Shown here: positions 62,101-64,000 of the stretch, one piece after another | Layout: every line of letters begins with the position of its first letter | Numbering within the stretch: position 1 is the first letter of the stretch | NCBI RefSeq assembly: GCF_024868665.1 | Contig: NC_079905.1 | Location: forward strand, 5,562,531 to 5,626,530 | Reading direction: 5' to 3' | Origin: Triplophysa rosa | Lineage: Eukaryota > Chordata > Actinopteri > Cypriniformes > Nemacheilidae | Length of the DNA stretch: 64,000 nucleotides | Position numbers and translations under genes: made by a program | Notes under the pieces: model-generated | What the model was told of the DNA's origin: nothing | Database searches by the model: none | Seen by the model: the letters and a program-made list of their open reading frames with translations, nothing else

Positions 62101-63427
62101 ACACGGCTGAGTGCCAATGGTGACAGCTGTATTAATACTGAATCCATAACCAAACACAGTCAGAATCGCTCCTCCTATGAAGCCAGAAAGATCTTGTTAG
62201 TAGAAAATCTGGTTGTAAGATAGGGCAAATAAACCTGAATTGAGCATTTACTGTGTATCTAAAAGACACATCCAACCCTCAGTTCACAAAAGATGGCATA
62301 TTTATTAATCTTAATGCTAAAGAAATTAATAACTTTTTTTTTGTTAAGGCTTTAAGATGTTGCCAAGTGTTTCTTCATAGTGTTGTCCTGTACCTGCTGT
62401 ACTTCCTGTGGTGGGGTATATGGAGGTCACTCCTAACTGGTGTGTGAAGTTAAAACCCCCGCTATTGTCATATCGGGCATTGCCCAGGCCAGAGAATCTC
62501 AGAGACACTGGTTGGATGCCAGCACTTGCTGGGCCAACTTTGCAGGTTATATAAGTACCTGAAACACCAAAAAATTATATAGTCAGATTTCTTCTTAAAT
62601 AGTGCAAGAAAAGGTCCAGTCCTAATGAACTTTACTTCACCCTTTGCATCTTATACATTAGCATTTCCCAGGTGCCCAGTCCTTTCACTGGCGATCGACT
62701 GTCCTGCAAGGTTCAGCTCCAGCCCTTATGATATGCAACTGCCTGCCTGTCATTTTTTAACACGATGTGGCGTTGCAACACGTTAGAAGTTATCTTTTCC
62801 GTGTTATTTCAAGTTTTTGCCCACACCAGACGTGACAGCAATACATGACAAGCTACACTAGATTCTATATTAGTAACAATTGTTTTTATTTTTTTTATTT
62901 TCATGTCTGGTGTGGACATGTGTGATCCTAAAGACGTCATGGTTCAGGTGTATTTGATTAAGGTTAGAGCTGAACTCTGCCCGACAGTCGATCGCCAGGA
63001 GCAGGATTGGGCACCCCTGATATACTTGCTCTCAAAGGTGAACAGACTTGGACTAAAAGCTTTAAAACTTATTTTAATTTCATTGGACTTCCTAAGAAAT
63101 TATATAGGTTTTGACTTACTTGAGACCTCTTGAACAGAACATTCCACTTCACCCGTCTTTACTGTGACATTGCCACCATCAAATCCAGATCTGGTAATGT
63201 TAAGAACAGTTGCCGAACCACTGGAACCTAAATTACAATTCCAGTAACATGAACCACTAAACACCAAAACAAATTAATATGACAGCTTTTTACTATGTGT
63301 CTAACTTTATGAATACTACACCTTCTGTAGGAGAAACTCCTGTCACTGTTGGGGTCTTAGACTCACTCCATGTGAAACTACAATCACCTGAACACCATGA
63401 TGGGATGCCGTTGATGAAAACCTCCAC
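34756..63427 (-). CDS. pkhd1l1: pkhd1l1 copy B (fibrocystin-L), 3' three-quarters, 49 exons, with three in-frame stops near the 3' end
   Basis: Second fibrocystin-L gene, upstream of copy A in the same orientation. The window holds 49 exons totalling 9,801 nt (3,267 codons with the terminal stop). If the missing 5' part matches copy A (1,010 codons), the intact protein would be about 4,276 aa, close to human PKHD1L1 at about 4,240. Its first 21 exons (63427 down to 47811) each have the same length as the matching copy A exon. The final exon ends in TAG at 34756-34758. Three nonsense codons interrupt exons at 40059-40198, 38716-38881 and 37451-37586, while all splice sites and phases are kept. 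Either B makes a truncated protein (or a transcript subject to nonsense-mediated decay) and is starting to decay, or the assembly has errors. Upstream of the first stop it is fully open. Confidence 0.94.
34888..35073 (-). repeat. 24-nt coding tandem repeat (Thr/Pro octapeptides)
   Basis: The plus strand shows a diverged unit of 24 bases around 'gggagttgtaactgg', repeated about 7.7 times. It keeps the frame of the last exon of copy B. Units have diverged at single bases but not in length, so the array looks old. Confidence 0.8.
35409..36974 (-). CDS. pkhd1l1: Copy B exons: C-terminal ectodomain part 2 (membrane-proximal)
   Basis: Four exons: 36621-36974, 36365-36519, 36114-36263, 35409-35562. 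They encode KMLYILLRGSEPLQIRT, LIRNLAAFLKVPQNMIQITKI, a basic stretch (GGGARRQRSTG) that could be a proprotein-convertase site, an Asn/Thr-rich run (SSTNSTNSTAG) with N-glycosylation sequons, ELGRAAISGNLSQSIGFNVSS, and GLSGNTTILFSGCWANYTDL. The ordering equals human PKHD1L1. The arrangement of ILLRG, TKI and a basic cleavage-like loop recalls SEA-type membrane-proximal modules, but that is only inference. The intron 35563-36113 holds an AC-rich microsatellite. Confidence 0.88.
35563..35812. repeat. AC/GT microsatellite, about 250 bp, interrupted
   Basis: Almost only C and A (with CGCG islands near 35640-35700) on the plus strand. It starts next to exon 35409-35562, inside the intron's acceptor side. 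The long open frames here are simple-repeat artefacts. Confidence 0.95.
37226..37410 (+). mobile_element. tRNA-derived SINE (cyprinid type) in copy B intron
   Basis: A box A-like segment (cagtggttagagtatagcg) and a box B-like segment (ggctcgatccc) mark a tRNA-derived head. The tail 'gtaagtcgctttggataaaa' plus 'gcgtctgcc' and a short 'aatgta' repeat is the familiar cyprinid SINE 3' end (HAmo-like). It is in the intron just left of exon 37451-37586, on the strand opposite to the gene. Confidence 0.8.
37451..39899 (-). CDS. pkhd1l1: Copy B exons: C-terminal ectodomain part 1, with nonsense codons 2 and 3
   Basis: Eight exons: 39777-39899, 39508-39619, 38966-39082, 38716-38881, 38348-38580, 38011-38175, 37720-37877, 37451-37586. 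They continue the human match: NVTLVDNGMGIMPIIYSPP, GGRSGICWPTFESEHNQAP, NPSDCVDMDCDAKKK, LDGSFLGAVGAVVP, DYRIPKVMLTALNGSRIPV, QSYKCFGLNYQMLVIESLDADTETRRLSP (read in parts), DHGWCTGYACRRRVSLFHA, QRLDVYVNN. Splice sites and phases are all sound. Two exons hold in-frame stops (38850-38852 and 37563-37565). There is no frameshift anywhere, which argues for young lesions. Confidence 0.87.
37563..37565 (-). other. pkhd1l1: Nonsense codon 3 in copy B (TAA)
   Basis: Exon 37451-37586 reads VRVAVF, TAA, SSPQRLDVYVNN. Human has VGIFFSTLQRLDVYVNN, so TAA stands where an aromatic residue (Phe in human, perhaps Tyr in fish) belongs. The acceptor (CTCTACAG) and both phases leave no alternative frame. Confidence 0.85.
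38850..38852 (-). other. pkhd1l1: Nonsense codon 2 in copy B (TGA)
   Basis: Exon 38716-38881 reads TFVGFKNV, TGA, STERN. Human PKHD1L1 reads TFVGFKNV, Cys, SGETN, so a Cys codon (TGT or TGC) has become TGA by one change. It lies downstream of nonsense codon 1. Confidence 0.85.
39297..39420 (+). mobile_element. Degenerate tRNA-derived SINE in copy B intron
   Basis: Starts 'ttgctcaactggtagagcat' (box A) and has 'catgcgtttgatccc' (box B), with a decayed tail (gttactttggatc). Same family as 37226-37410 but older-looking. Not a functional tRNA, since no acceptor stem closes. Confidence 0.7.
40059..41900 (-). CDS. pkhd1l1: Copy B exons: second PbH1 beta-helix; last exon carries the first nonsense codon
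   Basis: Six exons: 41727-41900, 41152-41255, 40909-41032, 40687-40808, 40353-40443, 40059-40198. Landmarks: LLTRNIKIIGQEYPE, FYHTGQEGWNDPSDPRYS, GCALHDGFAPAIGVFG, DDNVIHHTVGEG, then IRIWGDNSAVRRNLV and ENEAHGGLYGVYMNKDG. In the last exon the frame reads FDFGI, then TAA at 40065-40067, then IQ and the donor, where human has DYGIYFQ. Lengths and phase show that TAA replaces the Tyr codon. The rest of the block is intact. Confidence 0.9.
40065..40067 (-). other. pkhd1l1: Nonsense codon 1 in copy B (TAA)
   Basis: Six bases before the donor of exon 40059-40198. The codon aligns with the Tyr of GIYFQ in human PKHD1L1; TAC or TAT to TAA is one change. It is first in transcription order, at about residue 3,466 of about 4,276. 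Thirteen exon junctions follow, so the message would be expected to undergo nonsense-mediated decay. Confidence 0.85.
41301..41561. mobile_element. MITE with GTTCAGACCGCCAGCGAC ends, copy B intron
   Basis: Left GTTCAGACCGCCAGCGAC, right GTCGCTGGCGGTCTGAAC, perfect 18-bp inverted ends, 261 bp, non-coding. A clear target duplication was not found. Confidence 0.85.
42025..42251. mobile_element. Short hAT-type MITE, 227 bp, in copy B intron
   Basis: 8-bp target duplication GTCTAAAC at 42017-42024 and 42252-42259. The ends are inverted (CGGTGGCTCTCAAACTTG and CAAGTTTGAGAACCACTG), matching the widespread vertebrate 'ccagtggttctcaaact' hAT ends. No coding content. It lies between exons 41727-41900 and 42816-42945. 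Confidence 0.88.
42816..45083 (-). CDS. pkhd1l1: Copy B exons: second G8 domain
   Basis: Five exons: 44986-45083, 44238-44392, 43361-43487, 43160-43278, 42816-42945. The G8 layout is repeated: TLWSNSLFW, VVIPSLNKLTISGVLVIPD, ISIQGGHLIAGQFDEPFRG, GVFGSLDLNGMPHNVYHTKL, WKVGDKILLSTTSYDPWQTE, LILDQPVTYTHIG. All five are open and in phase. The intron 43488-44237 contains a short fold-back MITE at 43947-44124. Confidence 0.93.
43947..44124. mobile_element. Short 'atagttcaccc' fold-back MITE, copy B intron
   Basis: TTAAAGGGATAGTTCAC at the left, GTGAACTATCCCTTTAA at the right; 178 bp, internally deleted. Lies in the intron 43488-44237. Confidence 0.85.
45163..46455 (-). CDS. pkhd1l1: Copy B exons: spacer between first PbH1 and second G8
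   Basis: Four exons: 46264-46455, 46016-46146, 45570-45729, 45163-45409. They encode NLLDPSHCSQAADWSVGVPG, DGWMALVPTG, NYIILNHNFTRAPDAFHIID and YYLVSGRDH, matching the human spacer. The last exon carries a basic run (SRRRRNSED) and a proline-rich stretch (PTQPPHRPTSPPGLPGP) that looks flexible. RRRR could be a furin-type cleavage site, but that is speculation. Confidence 0.9.
46658..47947 (-). CDS. pkhd1l1: Copy B exons: first PbH1 beta-helix (137-nt and 1,018-nt exons)
   Basis: Exons 47811-47947 and 46658-47675. The large exon is open over its full length. It shows GRHPIHWHLMGD, YVRGCAIHQSYNRAINIH, NNTVHSQGWFGLWIFQEYFP and CGGWSARFSGIQYYQSPNKA, in the order known for PKHD1L1. Repeated Asn-Asn and Val-Glu-Arg turns fit the stacked coils of a parallel beta-helix. 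It ends in ALIDTDGSLTG at a normal GT donor. This is the intact counterpart of the truncated exon at 1-414. Confidence 0.95.
48135..50709 (-). CDS. pkhd1l1: Copy B exons: first G8 domain
   Basis: Four exons: 50553-50709, 50057-50266, 49133-49262, 48135-48376, all equal in length to copy A. The family motif STGHRHSQ forms at the 49133/48376 junction; copy A has STGNRHSQ there. The introns are longer than in copy A, with a Tc1-like fragment at 48760-48830 and a MITE at 49417-49841. Confidence 0.94.
48760..48830. mobile_element. Tc1-like terminal fragment, copy B intron
   Basis: 'tatactttatggacaaaagt' followed by 'attgggaacacctc' is a typical Tc1-like end in fish. Only about 70 bases remain recognisable. 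Confidence 0.45.
49417..49841. mobile_element. MITE with AGTGCTTTTCCACTGTCGGG ends, copy B intron
   Basis: Left AGTGCTTTTCCACTGTCGGG and right CCCGACGGTGGAAAAGCGCT are inverted with few mismatches. Length 425 bp. Absent from the matching copy A intron (1539-1687). Confidence 0.8.
50817..56413 (-). CDS. pkhd1l1: Copy B exons: IPT/TIG series including the 976-nt exon
   Basis: Six exons: 56196-56413, 54839-55814, 51819-52067, 51497-51646, 51206-51380, 50817-50973. Exon lengths equal those of copy A (218, 976, 249, 150, 175, 157). The 976-nt exon is fully open and differs from copy A by only a few residues (for example SISGSGFVKAS for FISGSGFVNAS). The block 51206-52067 is nearly identical to 4366-5236 of copy A, introns included. 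The intron 52068-54838 holds B-specific insertions (see below). Confidence 0.94.
52214..52781. mobile_element. Copy B-specific intron insertion with an LTR-like end
   Basis: Compared with copy A near 5400, about 570 bases are extra. The right end (gtttattattaaaatctttatttcc ... gggttct ... ccctgaca, given in parts) looks like the 3' end of an LTR with a polyadenylation signal. The left border and the class are uncertain. Confidence 0.45.
53685..54016. mobile_element. 'Atagttcaccc' fold-back MITE, copy B intron
   Basis: Left TTAAAGGAACTGTTACCC, right GGGTGAACTATCCCTTTAA, with the internal palindrome 'cccccattgac ... gtaaatggggtatgag'. Copy A lacks it in the matching intron. Confidence 0.85.
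54459..54741. mobile_element. MITE with TTAAAGGTCCAGTCAGTG ends, copy B intron
   Basis: Left TTAAAGGTCCAGTCAGTG, right CACACTGGACTTTTAA, about 283 bp. Its inner part ('gtatgtagatagaaatagct') recurs at 63961-63980, near the right edge, so a second copy appears to be cut by the window end. Confidence 0.75.
56758..57560 (-). CDS. pkhd1l1: Copy B exons: cupredoxin-like segment
   Basis: Two exons, 57366-57560 and 56758-56928, equal in length to copy A's 9986-10180 and 9663-9833. The core pattern VSVGDTVVWSWEAP and FSYRFTSPGVYYYSSGYID is kept, again without copper-ligand Cys and His. The intron between them (56929-57365) contains no recognisable element. Confidence 0.8.
58220..58622. mobile_element. 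'Atagttcaccc' fold-back MITE, copy B intron
   Basis: Left TAAAGTGATAGTTCACCC, right GGTGAACTGTCCCTTTAA, about 400 bp. It sits in the intron between exons 57366-57560 and 58705-58809, where copy A instead has the 10741 element. Confidence 0.85.
58705..63427 (-). CDS. pkhd1l1: Copy B exons: IPT/TIG repeats matching copy A residues 1011-1368
   Basis: Eight exons: 63322-63427, 63120-63227, 62394-62558, 62053-62174, 60737-60869, 59599-59791, 58992-59134, 58705-58809. All have the same lengths and phases as in copy A. No stop or frameshift was found. One change stands out: the second exon has TRSGF where copy A and the general IPT motif have TGSGF. The 63322 exon begins at a codon boundary, so the preceding exon must end in phase 0, like 17088-17210 in copy A; that exon is not in the last 570 bases and lies to the right of the window. 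Confidence 0.93.
61283..61371. mobile_element. Short MITE remnant, copy B intron
   Basis: 'aaaaaggatagttcattt' and 'gaactatcccttta' about 75 bases apart. The rest of the 1.2-kb intron (60870-62052) shows nothing recognisable. Confidence 0.55.
62671..63019. mobile_element. Fold-back MITE, copy B, both arms present
   Basis: Left arm GGTGCCCAGTC ... GGCGATCGACTG; right arm CAGTCGATCGCC ... GGGCACCCCTG. It is orthologous to 15856-16101 in copy A, so the insertion came before the tandem duplication. Confidence 0.85.
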
Positions 63428-63599
63428 CTTACAGATAACACGCACATAAATATGCACATACTGTCAGTAAACACTTTAAAGCACTTTAGAAGTTTTCAAA
63501 AATATTTTGTTTTATTGTCAAATTTAAAAAAGTAAAAAAAATTTTTTTTTTTTAATTTAAGCCAATGATTTATGCTTTTTGCATTTATACCATGGTCTG

Positions 63600-64000
63600 T
63601 CTGAATACTCGATTCTGATTGGCTGGAAGGTATGCATTAATACCGTTTAATGCACAGGTAGTTCCAGTCAGTTTGATCACAGTTCAAAGTGAATACGCTG
63701 CCTACAGACCTTTCAATAGGACCCGCGCGCATGACCGGAGCTGAGACTGGAGAGCGAGCGAGAGTGCGTTTTACTCTTTTACTCAATGATGAATAAACAT
63801 TCGGAGAGCACGATCCGTACGGATCACAGATCTTCCCGCGATCCATTTCACCACGATACCGCAGCGGAGAGGAAGAGGAAACGCGCATTGTAGAGTTGTT
63901 TGTCCGTTTAGGGCTGCTGTACAAAACATGGCGGCGAATTCGATGTATGTAGGCCTGCTCTGTATGTAGATATAAATAGCTTATTCTAAGGTATTACAAA
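63600..64000. mobile_element. MITE-like repeat running off the right edge, copy B intron
   Basis: Begins near 'cgattctgattggctgg' and ends in 'gtatgtagatataaatagct' plus 'tattctaaggta', the inner motif of the 54459 element. No exon is visible in 63428-64000; the exon upstream of 63322 must lie outside. Confidence 0.5.

Noticed and set aside
63637..63924. 95-codon minus-strand frame near the right edge
   Set aside because: It lies in repeat-like DNA sharing motifs with the MITE at 54459-54741 and shows no PKHD1L1 residues.
1..64000. CRISPR arrays, operons, rRNA or other prokaryotic features
   Set aside because: No such structure is present; the gene layout, spliced exons and repeats are those of a fish genome.

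Overview
The window reads as vertebrate genomic DNA, most likely from a cypriniform (carp-like) teleost. Short phase-matched exons are spread over AT-rich introns. The introns hold tRNA-derived SINEs of the cyprinid type and many fold-back MITEs with ends such as 'atagttcaccc', typical of cyprinid genomes. There is no bacterial-style coding.

All convincing coding sequence is on the minus strand and belongs to one gene family: PKHD1L1 (fibrocystin-L), a very large extracellular or membrane-anchored protein (about 4,240 aa in human). Two copies lie head to tail. Copy B (upstream in transcription) enters at the right edge already inside the gene, at the codon equivalent to residue 1011 of copy A. 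It runs leftward from 63427 to its stop codon at 34756, with 49 exons in the window. Copy A has its promoter near 32170 and start codon at 31819-31821. It runs leftward through 48 coding exons and leaves the window at position 1 inside the first parallel beta-helix exon. The last exon of B and the start codon of A are about 2.9 kb apart. I set exon borders by hand from splice sites. In both copies the summed exon lengths keep one continuous reading phase, except for three in-frame stops in B.

Domain order along the protein: signal peptide (A, 31.8 kb); IPT/TIG repeats (30.7-27.8 kb); PA14 domain (25.2-22.6 kb); a linker (21.6-17.1 kb); a long IPT/TIG series interrupted by a cupredoxin-like segment (A 16.5-2.5 kb; B 63.4-50.8 kb); first G8 domain (A 2.2-0.8 kb; B 50.7-48.1 kb); first PbH1 helix (A 0.7-0 kb; B 47.9-46.7 kb). 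The rest is seen only in B: a spacer (46.5-45.2 kb), second G8 (45.1-42.8 kb), second PbH1 helix (41.9-40.1 kb), C-terminal ectodomain (39.9-35.4 kb), and a Thr/Pro octapeptide-repeat stalk with a hydrophobic tail (35.2-34.8 kb).

Main observations. Copy B carries three nonsense codons in otherwise intact C-terminal exons (40065-40067, 38850-38852, 37563-37565); the first alone would remove about 810 residues, tail included. Copy A is open throughout the window, but its first PbH1 exon has lost both histidines of a conserved His-Trp-His motif that B keeps. Two introns in A use GC donors. Two hAT-type insertions have perfect 8-bp target duplications. A fold-back element at the same intron site in both copies shows that its insertion predates the duplication. 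Between and around exons I see transposon debris and no other gene.
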